A stretch of 64,000 bases of DNA from Isoetes taiwanensis (taxonomy: Eukaryota; Streptophyta; Lycopodiopsida; Isoetales; Isoetaceae), in contig JAJEKV010000003.1 of assembly GCA_021234155.1 (NCBI GenBank), positions 19,886,386 through 19,950,385 on the forward strand, read 5' to 3'. Position numbers and translations under genes: made by a program. The notes under the pieces are model-generated. The model was given only the letters and a program-made list of their open reading frames with translations. It made no database searches and was not told where the DNA came from. Within the stretch, counting starts at the first letter, position 1. Each line of letters starts with the position of its first letter. This document shows positions 44,641 to 54,801 of the stretch, piece after piece.

Positions 44641-44990
44641 TGTACAAATAAAAACTATAAAAATAAAAACTGTAAAAATGACAATAAAAACTATAAAAAT
44701 AAAATTGTAGAAGTTAAAAACTGTAAAAATGAAAATTGTAAAAATAAAAATTGTAAAAAATAAAAAAAAACAACTATAAAAATAGGAAACTATAAAAATA
44801 AAAAAATAAAAATTGTAAAAATAAAATGTAAAAAAATAAAAATTATAAACTATGAAAATGAAAAACTGTAAAGATAACTATAAAAGCAAAAATTACGAAA
44901 ATTGTAAAAATAAAAACTGTGAAGAAAATGAAAAAACTATAAAAATAAAACTGTGAAAGGAACCCAAAGAGGTAGTGAATGTAGAAAATT
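44618..44990 (-). repeat. A-rich interspersed repeat (complement of the T-rich array family)
   Basis: Starts with AAAGAAGAGCACAAATAAT and runs through units such as AAAAACTGTAAAAAT and AAAAACTATAAAAAT, ending near GTGAAAGGAACCCAAAGAGG. It aligns, reverse-complemented, with 61720-61960 and 63836-64000, including non-simple phrases (GTAGAAGTTAAAAACTG). It is therefore a dispersed repeat, not chance low complexity. Confidence 0.75.
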
Positions 44991-45079
44991 AACTTGTAAA
45001 CTGGCGGTCATTTCTGTTGCTGGGCAGCCACTCTGGAAACCGGCTAACCGGAGATGGTGGCTGTGATGGTGTTCTGGCG

Positions 45080-45413
45080 ATGGCCTCCTGCATTTTTTTA
45101 CCTTTGCCCCAATCCAAAGTCTCGCCCAGCCTGTGGCAAAGGTCTCATTTTAGTCCTTCATGGACCCAATTGAGAAAGTTCAGCCGACTTCAAGCTTGGG
45201 AGTTAGAATCCGGCAATGCCATAGTGGCTGGGATCCTTGTTGTGGATCCATGGGCTCCTGGTTCCTTCTTAGACTCGCAGAGTGTGGCTTCCGCACTCTT
45301 TGCTGCTTTGTTTTCTTACTTGGGATTCTTGTATCATCTCATGAAGTCGGGAACTGCTCCAAAGCTCACATTATTTGGGTTCTATATTTTGCTTGCTTTT
45401 GTGGGAGCTACAA
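45080..45413 (+). CDS. DUF3593-like plastid membrane protein, first exon only
   Basis: From the ATG at 45080 a Ser/Arg-rich, acid-poor start (MASCIFLPLPQSKVSPSLWQ) looks like a chloroplast transit peptide. It is followed by LVVDPWAPGSFLDSQSVASA, FSYLGFLYHLMKSGTAPKLT and LFGFYILLAFVGAT. This matches, from memory, plant and cyanobacterial DUF3593 membrane proteins of unknown function. The exon ends with a GTAAGT donor at 45414, in the phase that would allow the next codon of VGAT-I. No following exon was found before the TRIM at 45823 or after it, so the gene is either truncated or has a very long intron. Confidence 0.55.
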
Positions 45414-45822
45414 GTAAGTATCTTCGTAATTTCTGTACATGTCTGCTCTTATTTGTTGCTTAAATGCAAACGAACAGTTTTGTGTTAAATCTCTCTAAAA
45501 GGATAAACTCTGCTAGCTCATGTAAACAAGATATTACATTTGCATATCATGCTCTATAGTTTATGCATCTGACTGTTAAGTTCATTGACTTTTCCTCATA
45601 TGGCATCTGCATATCATGCTCTATAGTTTATGCATCTGAGTTGCTGATTTCCATTCTTTCTGATGTATGCATAAGTTGCACATTTATTACCTAGAATAGT
45701 CAAGTTGTCAACTTTACATTGAGTTAGCTTTTAACAATTCTGAGCTTGAAGTCATGATCATTTCATGATTACATTCAGGATCCATTCCCCGCTGCTCGGA
45801 CAATGGTAAACAATGAGTTCGA
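45414..45822. other. intron or intergenic sequence
   Basis: Begins with the donor of the preceding exon. A phrase GCATATCATGCTCTATAGTTTATGCATCTGA is doubled at about 45542-45572 and 45608-45638. No exon was recognised. Confidence 0.45.
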
Positions 45823-45999
45823 TGTTGGAATGTTGGAGTATGTGTAATGGGCACACATGAAGAATGACTCAGTGGAGGAGTGCCAAAAGCCCATCAAAGG
45901 GCCGGTAGCTCAGTGGTAGAGTACTTGGCTTGCAAGCAAGAGATCCTGGGTTCGATCCCCAGCCTGTCCACCCAATCATAGGATGCTCATTTCTCAACA
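45823..45999 (+). repeat. TRIM 5' LTR
   Basis: 177 bases, TGTTG...CAACA ends, with one tRNA-like module at 45899-45970. Confidence 0.9.
45899..45970 (+). other. tRNA-like module 1 inside the TRIM LTR
   Basis: A 72-base segment with an A box (TAGCTCAGTGG), D-arm GCTC/GAGT, perfect T-arm CTGGG-TTCGATC-CCCAG and B box GGTTCGATCCC. The acceptor arms GGGCCGG/CCTGTCC pair with one mismatch and one G-U. The anticodon arm has a mismatch at its inner pair, and the loop can be read as TGC (Ala) or, shifted, GCA (Cys); the body resembles tRNA-Cys. CCA follows the acceptor in part (CCA). Probably a Pol III promoter module rather than a working tRNA. Confidence 0.7.
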
Positions 46000-46016
46000 T
46001 GGTATCAGAGCCATGG
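46000..46016 (+). other. primer-binding site, initiator tRNA-Met
   Basis: TGGTATCAGAGCCATGG directly adjoins the 3' end of LTR1, the standard spacing for plant copia elements and TRIMs. Confidence 0.85.
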
Positions 46017-46192
46017 TCCCAAGTAAAGGGTGCTTAACTGCACCAGGATAGTCCCCAGTGGTGTAGGGGTGAGAATGAGCAAAGCTTGGCCAGTGGAAAG
46101 CCCAACTCCTGCAGTGGTGGAGTTGCCCGAGGAGGGGAGCATGTGGATTGTGGTGAAGGCTGGAATGGATTGGTGTGCCCATTAAGGAGGAA

Positions 46193-46500
46193 TGTTGGAA
46201 TGTTGGAGTATGTGTAATGAGCACACATGAAGAATGACTCAGTGGAGGAGTGCCGAAAGCCCATCAAAGAGCTGGTAGCTCAGTGGTAGAGTACTTGGCT
46301 TGCAAGCAAGAGGTCCTGGGTTCGATCCCCAGCTTGGAGTATGTGTAATGGGCACACATGAAGAATGACTCAGTGGAGGAGTGCCGAAAGCCCATCAAAG
46401 GGTCGGTAGCTCAGTGGTAGAGTATTTGGCTTGCAAGCAAGAGGTCCTGGGTTCGATCTCCAGCCTGTCCACCCAATCATAGAAGGCTCATTTCTCAACA
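46193..46500 (+). repeat. TRIM 3' LTR with internal 132-bp duplication
   Basis: It is longer than LTR1 because a 132-base unit starting TTGGAGTATGTG is doubled (46202 and 46334). The first tRNA-like copy (46269-46333) therefore lacks its 3' acceptor strand; the second (46400-46471) is complete, with acceptor GGGTCGG/CCTGTCC. Confidence 0.88.
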
Positions 46501-46525
46501 TTCGAAATCAGATCCGATGGGTCTG

Positions 46526-46626
46526 CTTGATTGCAGATAGAAAGAGGTAAGGAAGGAAGGAAGCAAAGCAATCGGATCTCCTTGATTGCAGATAGAAAGA
46601 GGTAAGGAAGGAAGGAAGCAAAGCAA
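46526..46626 (+). repeat. 55-bp tandem duplication
   Basis: CTTGATTGCAGATAGAAAG followed by GGTAAGGAAGGAAGGAAGC occurs at 46526 and again at 46581. It begins about 20 bases after the TRIM target duplication. Confidence 0.85.
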
Positions 46627-46786
46627 TATGCAAATTTCAGTCTGAAAGGAATTTGGACCCAGTGAGCAGTGTCGGTGTGAAGATGGCATTGGAAGCTCTT
46701 ATGTTGCACGGTCTAGGTATCTTGGGCTACATAACAAATAGGTGATTGCCAGGCATTACTTTTTGGTGGTATGATGATAGAATGGT

Positions 46787-47036
46787 GGCATTTGCATCCA
46801 TACCAAATGTGGTTGCCAAAGTTTTTTGGTCTCTAGTCTAATAGAACTTTAAATATCCAGTTGTGCTAATGAGATACCTGGTGGTGGTCAACACTCTTCA
46901 ACTATACACTTGGCATTTGCATCCATACCAAATGTGGTTGCCAAAGTTTTTTGGTCTCTAGTCTAATAGAACTTTAAATATCCAGTTGTGCTAATGAGAT
47001 ACCTGGTGGTGGTCAACACTCTTCAACTATACACTT
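46787..47036 (+). repeat. exact 125-bp tandem duplication
   Basis: GGCATTTGCATCCATACC begins both units (46787 and 46912). I saw no difference between them, so the event is very recent or an assembly product. Confidence 0.9.
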
Positions 47037-47262
47037 CACTAATAGTAATGATGATAGAAAGTTATTTCATTGGGGATTCACACACTTTTCTCTAGATAGC
47101 GCTATATGTTTGCATCTTGCATTTTTGTTGTTGCTTATGCCAGGAATGCACATCAGAATATGACTAATTTTTGCTACTAGAACTATGTTATTAAGGAAAA
47201 ACAACGGATATGAAGAGAGTGAGCTCTTGTTCTTGGATTGATCATTCAATTTATGTGGCAAC

Positions 47263-47430
47263 ATATCGTCGTCCGATCTTGTATCAAAATGGATGGGCGA
47301 GAGTGAGAAATTGGTTGCAAACCTGTTTCAAATGGCCCGTGAAAGTGTATGGTCAATTATATTCATTGATGAGATAGATTCTTTATGTGGCCAGCGTAGC
47401 GAAGGCAATGAAAGTGAAGCATGTCTCTAG
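47263..47430 (+). pseudogene. VPS4/SKD1 AAA-ATPase fragment
   Basis: One open stretch reads [20 protein letters not shown], then [20 protein letters not shown] and [14 protein letters not shown], followed by TAG at 47428. This is the segment between the Walker A and sensor regions of VPS4/SKD1, with Walker B (IIFIDEID). VPS4 disassembles ESCRT-III on endosomes. The usual -SAPSIIFIDE- has VW here. Walker A, the arginine fingers and all flanking exons are missing, with no acceptor at the left end, so it is a dead fragment. Confidence 0.85.
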
Positions 47431-47883
47431 AATATGGACATGGGAATGGACACGCTAATGCAACTTTTGTCCGAAAAAGTAGAGCTTCTCGCGTTCAACA
47501 TGTTTATATATCTTGATTGCGATTAAAACTACAACTTGCAGATTCTAAAGGCATTAGTAGGCACTTCTCTTAGTAGAATATAATAAAATAGAATTACTAT
47601 TAACCTCCACGGAGAATCAAACAATGGAACCATACAACACTTAGGATAAAAAAAAAATAAAAAAAAATCCATGTATGCATATGGCTAAGAACATGGTGAG
47701 TATTTGTTTTCGAACTAGTTTGTAAGAAGAATATTTTGGCTATGGATCCTTTGACAACATGACAGACCCATGCGAGGAATGGTGCATGCACCCGAAAATA
47801 AATAAAATGGTGCATGCAAAACCCAAAAGGCAAGGCAATAAAAAGCAAAAGAGAGGCGATCGGCAAACGGGGGGCTGGCTGAA
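47431..47883. other. intergenic, upstream of the C2 gene
   Basis: AT-rich with an A run at 47650-47668. No gene or repeat recognised. Confidence 0.45.
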
Positions 47884-47889
47884 TATAAA
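47884..47889 (+). promoter_or_regulatory. TATA box of the C2-domain gene
   Basis: TATAAA about 150 bases before the ATG at 48035. A start site near 47915 would leave a 5' leader of about 120 bases. Confidence 0.5.
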
Positions 47890-48034
47890 CCGCACAATGC
47901 TAAGCACTAGAACCTCACAACAGAACCCAGAAAAAGAGTAAGTAGCGCAGAATTCTGCGAATGATAATAGCTGGGCCATCGCCGGAACTTCTCCTCCGTG
48001 ACAGAGCCACCGAAGGGATCCAGAACAGGGGTCC

Positions 48035-49006
48035 ATGGGAGGGGGGATCGTGAAAAAAAGAGGTAGAAAAAGCTCTGTTCAGATTTCGGGCATCAAATCT
48101 GCTCCTAATTTGGCCTCTAAATCCGATTCCAGCTCTTGGGCAGTTGTAAATTCATCAGAAACAGGTTCAGGGGATCCCGAAAAGGACGATCAAGTTCATA
48201 AGCTTCAATTGACCATCATTTCTGCGCAGAATCTGAAGAAAGTAAGCTGGTTTCGTCGGCCCGAGCCCTATGCTGTAGCCTGGGTTGATATCCGGAGCCA
48301 AAAACACCGCACCCATTCTGACCGTGTAGGGGGGCGCAACCCCACATGGAATACCATATTCAATTTTGAAGTTGATAGGAGTTTGCTTGAGAAGGATACT
48401 GCAGTTCTTACTATTGAGCTCTATAATCGCGGTTTGCTCTGGGATAGCCTTGTCGGCACTGTCAGGATTTTGCTTCAGAATCTTGTCAAGGATAGCCAGC
48501 GCGTCTATAGCAAGGGCAAATGCCTTACTTTCATGGTCATGCGCCCTTCCGGACGTCGCCATGGCATTCTCAACATTGGTGTGCTTAATGGCCCTTACCA
48601 TCTAATCAATTCTATCAAAGAGGATCCTTCTAGTGTACGTCTGTTTCTCGATCCACCTAATGTTGGCTCTTGTGTTAATATGTCTGAGTTAGCTCTAAGT
48701 TTTCAGGCTCATGCTATTCCATTTAATCAATATGCCAAGGCTCCTAATAGTGGTTTCGACACCGACACGACCACTGATGTTGATCTGGAAAGTGCATATG
48801 CATCAAGTGAAGAAAGCAGTTCCCTCCATGCAGAGTCTAGAGTTGCATTTATTTTGGATGGTAATTCTGGCACTAATAGTGAATCAGGCATTGGAACAGA
48901 CGAAATAGATCCCATATCCCCTGCAAGCACCACAGATACTTCAAATACTTCAAATTCTGTCTTGGTTGTAGATAATAGTCCATTATGGGAAGAGAAGACA
49001 AGATAG
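48035..49006 (+). CDS. C2-domain protein, probable membrane-associated, single exon
   Basis: An intact 323-residue frame. Residues 1-50 are basic and Ser-rich (MGGGIVKKRGRKSS). Residues about 55-150 form a C2 domain: HKLQLTIISAQNLKKVSWFR, EPYAVAWV, HRTHSDRVGGRNPTWNTIFN, LTIELYNRGLLWDSLVGTV. The rest is acidic and Ser/Thr-rich (TDTTTDVDLESAYASSEESS) and has no known domain. It resembles small plant C2 proteins of the SRC2/BAP type. The loop Asp that bind calcium in classical C2 domains are largely absent (EPYA for DPYV, LYNRGLLWDS for the second Asp loop), so binding to lipid or protein without calcium is more likely. A basic N-terminus with Gly2 could help membrane contact. A truncated copy lies at 62573-63030. 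Confidence 0.85.
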   Translation: MGGGIVKKRGRKSSVQISGIKSAPNLASKSDSSSWAVVNSSETGSGDPEKDDQVHKLQLTIISAQNLKKVSWFRRPEPYAVAWVDIRSQKHRTHSDRVGGRNPTWNTIFNFEVDRSLLEKDTAVLTIELYNRGLLWDSLVGTVRILLQNLVKDSQRVYSKGKCLTFMVMRPSGRRHGILNIGVLNGPYHLINSIKEDPSSVRLFLDPPNVGSCVNMSELALSFQAHAIPFNQYAKAPNSGFDTDTTTDVDLESAYASSEESSSLHAESRVAFILDGNSGTNSESGIGTDEIDPISPASTTDTSNTSNSVLVVDNSPLWEEKTR

Positions 49007-49790
49007 TAGTTCATGTGAATATTGTGAAGGAGATGTAGGAAAGAGAGACAAAATAGTATCCATTTTGTGAAGGGGGTTAGAGAACAATTTATAGAGTTGG
49101 TGTATGAAGATCTCAAAGTTCAGTCCAAATTCTTTGTTTATTTTGTGAAAGGGGTTAGAGAATAATAATTTGTAGAGTTGCTGGTGCATGAAGATCTCAA
49201 GTTCTAGTTTCTAATTCTTTGTACGTGTTATTTATCAATCAACAAGGATATGCTTGAATAATGGCAAGTTGGATAAGAGTAGTCCACTTTATTCTTCTAT
49301 TATCATTAATATCAATAATTTTTATTAATATTGTTTTTGCATAAATAATATTTTTTTTTCTATATTGTCGTATTGTGTTTAAAATTCTATAAGACATTCG
49401 ATTTTTTTTTTTTTTATAGCCATTTGATATTAAAAGATGGAAAGACATTGCAATGCAATTTAAATCTAAAGAAGTCGAAGGTATAATAATTTGCTATGGT
49501 TCATAATTTTTTCGTTACGAGGTTTGCAATGATATTAAGCACAAATCTTGTTAGATTATAAAACAATTATCTACCACAGGACAATAATCTACCAAAAGAC
49601 AGCAATCCCGTTTATATTCAAATTCAACTTGCTCAACTAGAGACTCAAATATGCTTGTTTCGACCATGCACATAATCATACTCAAATACTATCCACTTGG
49701 TCATTGACCAAAACACTTCTCTCTTCCTAATCGATTTTCTCCCACTAAAATTCCCATATCCCCTACAAAATCTATCATCTGGAGGTTACT
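49007..49790 (+). other. 3' flank of the C2 gene, included in the later duplication
   Basis: An 80-base unit is imperfectly doubled at 49062-49224 (GTTAGAGAA, GAAGATCTCAA, ATTCTTTGT in order). T runs follow at 49351 and 49389. The whole stretch to about 49787 recurs at 63031-63834. Confidence 0.7.
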
Positions 49791-50213
49791 GTATATTCAT
49801 CTCTTGCTTATAATAAATTATAGCTTCGTATCACAAGTTCCGAAAATCTGATTCATGGTCTCATGGACTATTAAAAGAGCTCTTCCTTATTTCTAAATAT
49901 TTCAAATTCATTATCTTATCCATTTGTCGCTTTATTGGTTCAAGTCATCACATAGGCACCTGTGACCACATTTTATGTGCAAGACTTGTAGCACTTTATA
50001 CGGTGGCTATGGCATCGCACGCTATGGAAAAATCTCATTCACAAATGGGAGTCCCACTGGCATCTTTTGCAATAGTTCCTTTTGCCTTCAATGCAGTTGA
50101 GCCTGCCCAGTGCATTGGGCCAATTAAGAGTCATAATGATGGTTGGATGTTCATATTGGAATCGGAGGTCCCTTCTACATATAGATTATATGAGGCTCGT
50201 TTCTGTCGTCCTT

Positions 50214-50247
<34 letters not shown>

Positions 50248-50460
50248 CATATGTAACTACGTAAGTTTGGTATATGATGCTCCAATAAAAAAAACATGTA
50301 CCCTTGTACTTCACTTTGCAAGGGGTGACAAAGCAAACATGTAACAAGCTTTCAATTCCCATTTAATTGTGCACCATGCAGTCATGTGTTACTCAATCAT
50401 TAGAATATATGACATGCTTCTCAACATTCCCCCGTATGTCATATTTGCAATTAATGCTAT
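49791..50460. other. intergenic with a 30-base A run
   Basis: A run of about 30 A at 50214-50243, preceded by GTCCTTC, looks like the tail of an inserted retroposed sequence lying to its left (about 49950-50213); no target duplication could be fixed. Nothing else recognised up to the LTR at 50461. Confidence 0.4.
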
Positions 50461-52269
50461 TGTTAGCCTAAAACCTGGAATTTTAGTCTAACCTCAAGGG
50501 AGCTCAAACAAATTGGTCAGGACCTCCAGATCACTTAGGGTGATCAATCCTCAACATATGAAGCGAGAAAAGTCATTTTGAAACAATGGTTTCTTCAAAA
50601 TCACTAGAGTCCCAAAGTTTAGGATATAATAGTGCTTGAGGGCAACTTCCAGGTCTGTCTGAGCCTTTAGAGAATCTCAGATCTACCAATGAAGCTAAAT
50701 GAAAGGATTATTCGAGTTGTAATTGAAGTGCTTCAATGTCGAACAAGTCACACCGGGACATATCATTCAATTTCGGCGTAACGAGCAAAAATCGAGTAGA
50801 GCGATCAAGATAATAACAAATCGCCAAGATCACGAGGTCTATCTCCGAGGGGACGTCTTGATTCGATCATTTTCTTGGCTTAAAAGTCGTTCTTCCCAAA
50901 AGCTAGCTCGGTTGAGTGATTTGAGGCCCAAATTGAGCAATTTCTACCGAATCAAGTGCCACAAAGGATCCCCATGGTTTCGGAAAAGGTTTAGGAGCAA
51001 ATTTCGGGCAAAATTGGCGGGCTTCAATCGGATTTAGGCAATTTAATTGGCGGATTTAGCGTGTTCCCCTATTTCTTAGGGTTCATCGAAAATTCTTAAG
51101 GGTGATATATCCCACAGGCAAAAACGAGTCCGGAGGCTTTCAGATATAAGGAATAGTGTTGACCCCACTATTAACTTTTTGCGTGCCACGCAGAGGGGAC
51201 AACCAAGCCAGGTTCCGCCCCCGCTACCGCCACGTGGAAAAATGGGGGTGACACGGAACTATGCAGAAGTAGATAGGGTAGATAGGCTAGAATAGGTTTT
51301 TTTATTTTTTGGCACGCATCCCAAGAATCCAATTTTGAAGGTCTTCCCAAGGGTTTGTTTTTGAATTTTAAAAGACCAAGTTAGCTCTTTTTTTCCAAGC
51401 TTTCCATCTAGAGGGTTTTTAGGTCAAACTGAAACATTTGAATTTTGGTCCCTTTTGACCCATGGTCAATGAATATTGCAACATAGGGATGGTGAAAAAG
51501 TCATAGGAAAAGGATGGGAAAAGGTTGTAAATAGGCTATGCTGGGATTTAGGAAGATGAAATGAGGATGAAAAAGGAGTTTTCTTGCCTTTGAAGGTTTT
51601 CATGATCACTAGGGGACAATTCTCAAGTGAAGGTGGGAAAAATAAAAAATAAGTAGTGGAATGGTGAGAAAAGGTCTCAAAAGTGGAAACAATGGTGAAG
51701 GAAAAGTTTTGAAGGCTCTTGGGATATAGAAAGGGGACTGTAAGATGAATGGAATGAAGAAGAGATGGGTACCTCTGTAGCACTTGATCTTATCTCAAAT
51801 TGTTTCTAGAGCTCAATTCATACCTCCTAGTGAAGATAGGTTTGCTCAAAGCCTAAGGTCTTCCAAACTTCTATAAGGGTCTTCCAAACTTCAAGGCTAG
51901 AATAAGAGCAAATTTCACTTCTAGGGTAGCATCCTCATGTGTGTGACTTCAAACTACTCAAGCAAGCTTCATAAGGTTGAGCTTTGGTAAAATGTCTTGT
52001 GCCTCCTTGATAAACTTGCTATAGCCTTTGCCTGGTCTTCAAATCAAAGGAAAATGTTAAACAAATGGGAATGTGTCTAGAAAGGTGTTTTACCTCAAGG
52101 AAAAGACTAGGCCATAATAGGAGATCCCCAATGTCTTCCAATCTTGGTCAAATGTCTTCCAAACTCTGATGGGATCACAATAGCCCGGAACTTTTCCTTA
52201 AAGGAAATATAAATGAAACAAAGGTTTTGATACATAGATGCTGGTCCATGTTGCCAAAAATGGGCAACA
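50461..52269 (-). repeat. left LTR (3' LTR) of the rearranged element
   Basis: 1809 bases, starting TGTTAGCCTAAAACC and ending AAAATGGGCAACA. Most of it matches the right LTR (58847-58943 plus 60030-61147); its first 580 bases match 56540-57124 in inverted orientation. It shares ACCTCCAGATCACTTA with the LTRs of the other Ty3 element. Confidence 0.9.
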
Positions 52270-52862
52270 TCTCCTCAAAGGAAAGAATAGGCTGGTCCCC
52301 TCAGCCTAACAAATGTAAATTTAGACTGAGGATCTTCAAATGCTGGTGCAAGTGACAGAGTGATGTAGAATGATGAAAGAGAGTGGTAATGAGTATGAGA
52401 TGAACTCTGCTATGATGGAAATGTGGTGCAGAGCATTGTAGGGAATAAGAATAAAAGAATGGAAGGCTGAAATGGTATGTAGGGCAACTTATAGGCAGAT
52501 GGAAATGGAAGAGAAAAGAATGAACCTGCATATGACAGTAAATCAAAGTTAGCATGAGTGCTAAGCGAGATGTGGAAAATTATATATGGATAGCACTCTA
52601 GAACTCCAATGGAGAAACAAGGTCTTATGAAGAATAAGCCAGTTTGAAAGGCAGATGAAATGTTTTGACAAATGGCCCTGTCATGACAACATAGAACTCA
52701 TTAATAGGTAATAAGCAAAGTCTTTATCCCTTGTGGCCACATTCCTGCAGCTAAACAGAAAACACAATATTAAACCTCAAAGGAAATATGCTTAATCAAA
52801 AGAAATATTAAAACTTCAACTTTGAAATTATAAACTAACCTATTCTAAGCTAGAACAAATGC
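52270..52862 (-). other. 3' internal non-coding region
   Basis: Repeated almost base for base at 61148-61699 as far as AACTTCAAC. Contains CTGGTCCCCTCAG near the LTR, and on the coding strand a purine-rich CTTTGAGGAGA directly before the 3' LTR, a plausible polypurine tract. Confidence 0.65.
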
Positions 52863-54000
52863 TTATATAGAGGTGAAGAGGCTCAAGCAGGCATGCTGAG
52901 GCCAATATCTTTTAAGGTGTTGAATATTAATGGGATTTGGCAGCTCTAATCCTGTACCAAGATCTGCCAACCTATAAGATGAGCAGCCAGCATCTCCTAA
53001 AATCTGATAGGGGCCTTCCCAGGGATTTTCAAACTTTGAAAGCTTTCCTTCACCTGCAGCATTCCACTTTAAAACTAATTCCATGGGTGCAAACTTGTCT
53101 TGTAGTTTGTGAGCAGCCTTGAAAGCTGGCTGCACTCTTAGCCTTCTTCAAACAAGTTGTAATTCTCGCAACAAACCTTTCTTCATCTAATTTTAACGAG
53201 AACTTCATACCTGTGCTTCAAGGCTTCAGAAAATTCCAACTCAAGCTTGAGTGCCATCCTTAAAGAAGGTATCTCTAACTCGACTGGAACAACTGCCTCT
53301 ACTCCATATACTAAACTGAAGGGTGAGGCATTAGTAGCTGCTTTAGAAGTAATTCTATGAGCCCAAAGAGCATCATATAATTTCAAGTGCCAATCCCTTT
53401 GGTTTTGGCAAACTGCTTTTTCGCAAAATACCCTTAAGCACTTTGTTAGTAGACTCGGCTTGGCCATTTCCTTGAGGATAATAGGCTGAGCTTTTTTTCA
53501 CATGCTTGATCTTGAGGCTTGAAACAAGGAAATTAATAACTTCATTAATAAAAAAGTAGAGCCTCTATCAGTCAAAATTTTAAAAGGAATGCCAAACCTA
53601 GAGCAAATATTCTCATGCAAAAATCTAGCAAAGTAGTATGGGCATTTGCCTTCCTTAAAGGTCTTTGCTCGACCACTTAGTGAACAGATCTGTAGCCACA
53701 ACAATGTATTCATCTTGGTGGGGAGGATGGGGATTGATAGGGCCAACATAGTCCAATCCCCAAACTTGAAATGGACGGGGAGACAATTCCCAGAAGAGGA
53801 GCGGGATGCAAGATTCTTTTGCCAAAAATCTGGCATTGATGACAAGTCTTTATAATATCATAACAATCTTTAAATAAATGAGGCCGAAATAACCGGACCT
53901 CAATATTTTCTTGGGGTTGTTGTGTTCTGCCAAAATGACCACCACAAACACCTTTGTGATTTTCAAGCAAGTACCGGGGCAGCTTCATCTTCATCAACAC
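52863..54000 (-). pseudogene. integrase region, frameshifted
   Basis: In order: an HHCC zinc region (ENHKGVCGGHFG ... CHQCQIFGKR, 54000-53830); core fragments with ILTDRGSTF (second catalytic Asp) and, in another frame, a QAES segment for the Glu; DWHLKLYDALWAHR and SPFSLVYGVEAVVPVELEIP (53467-53183); and a C-terminal WEGPYQIL motif (53135-52863), the GPY/F module of Ty3 integrases. Integrase inserts the DNA copy into the host genome. At least three frame changes break it. Confidence 0.85.
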
Positions 54001-54069
54001 ATCTTAAGAGTACACCATCTCTATTTACCTTGCACAAGATGTCACCAACCAAAGAGTAAGTCAAACATT

Positions 54070-54801
54070 TTAACTTAAACTTGTAAGCTTGGCTTTTGAA
54101 AATTCAGAAGGTATCTCCCCGACATGAAGGAACCTCCTAATAGGTTGTTGCCAACCTTGAGCTGGTATAGTTGACAAGTCCTGCTCATTTACAACAAGGT
54201 TAGTCATTTCTTCTTCTTGTATCAACTCCTCATGTTCAAAGTAGGCAGCAGGCAAGTATAAACTCGGGTTGTTCAATACATGAATAACCTTTACCTTTAA
54301 ATCATAAGATTGAAGCCTACAAGCCCACCTATGAAGCTTAGGTTTTTCTAATTTCTTACCATACAAAAAGGGCATGGGGTTCTGCTGCATGTAGATAGTG
54401 GCTTGGGATTTTTGTAAAAGATGACCCTGTCTCTCGATCAAAAAGATGAGAGCAGCAGCACTCCTTTCTATCTTAGCATACTTCTCTTCAGTTTGAGACC
54501 ATTGTTTGCTTGCAAAAGCAATAGGGTGTCTATCCTGCAAAATGGCAACTCCAGCAGCCTTTTTAGTGATAGTGATGTAAACTTTAAATGGTAATGAAAG
54601 GTCTGGAGTTTTTAAAAGTGTAGAATGGCAAATAGCCTCTATGATGATGCAAAAAGCTTTTTCACACTCATCAGTCCAAACAACAGGCCTATATTTACTT
54701 TCTCTTTTACTAACTTGGCCTACTCTAGTCAACTTAGAGATAGGACTAATAAGGTGAGAGAAATTAGGCACATACACTCTTAAGAAAGAGGTCATTCCCA
54801 T
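54070..54801 (-). pseudogene. RT connection and Ty3-type RNase H region
   Basis: A 243-codon frame reads VYVPNFSHLISPISKLTRVG, then WTDECEKAF and HPIAFASKQWSQTEEKYAKI, and RWACRLQSYDL. This is the thumb/connection and the ordinary RNase H of Ty3 elements (FASK-L---E-NY/Y---E family pattern). The Asp expected in the first RNase H strand is replaced (FKVYITITKK). It is separate from the archaeal-like RNase H upstream, so this lineage has two RNase H domains. Confidence 0.8.

Larger units (their letters stand above)
45823..46500 (+). mobile_element. TRIM (miniature LTR retrotransposon) carrying tRNA-like modules
   Basis: LTR1 is 45823-45999 (177 bases) and LTR2 is 46193-46500 (308 bases); both begin TGTTGGAATGTTGGAG and end CATTTCTCAACA. 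TTCGA lies directly outside both ends (45818-45822 and 46501-46505). TGGTATCAGAGCCATGG follows LTR1 at once, a classical initiator-tRNA-Met primer site. AAGGAGGAA (46184-46192) precedes LTR2 as a polypurine tract. The internal region is only about 190 bases and non-coding. The LTRs contain a tRNA-like sequence, once in LTR1 and twice in LTR2. Cassandra TRIMs carry a 5S rRNA module in a comparable way; a tRNA-bearing TRIM is not one I know. Confidence 0.9.

Noticed and set aside
44640..44763. A Lys/Asn-rich protein
   Set aside because: It is translation of the A-rich repeat (AAAAACTATAAAAAT units).
45899..46471. Three functional tRNA genes
   Set aside because: They lie inside the LTRs of a TRIM, one lacks its 3' acceptor strand, and the anticodon stem has a mismatch. 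Treated as tRNA-like modules.
47600..48036. Minus-strand open frames rich in Leu/Phe next to the C2 gene
   Set aside because: No family signature; they overlap the promoter and leader of the C2 gene, which is far better supported.
50003..50344. 113-codon open frame ending in poly-Lys
   Set aside because: The Lys run is the 30-base A tract; the rest shows no known domain.
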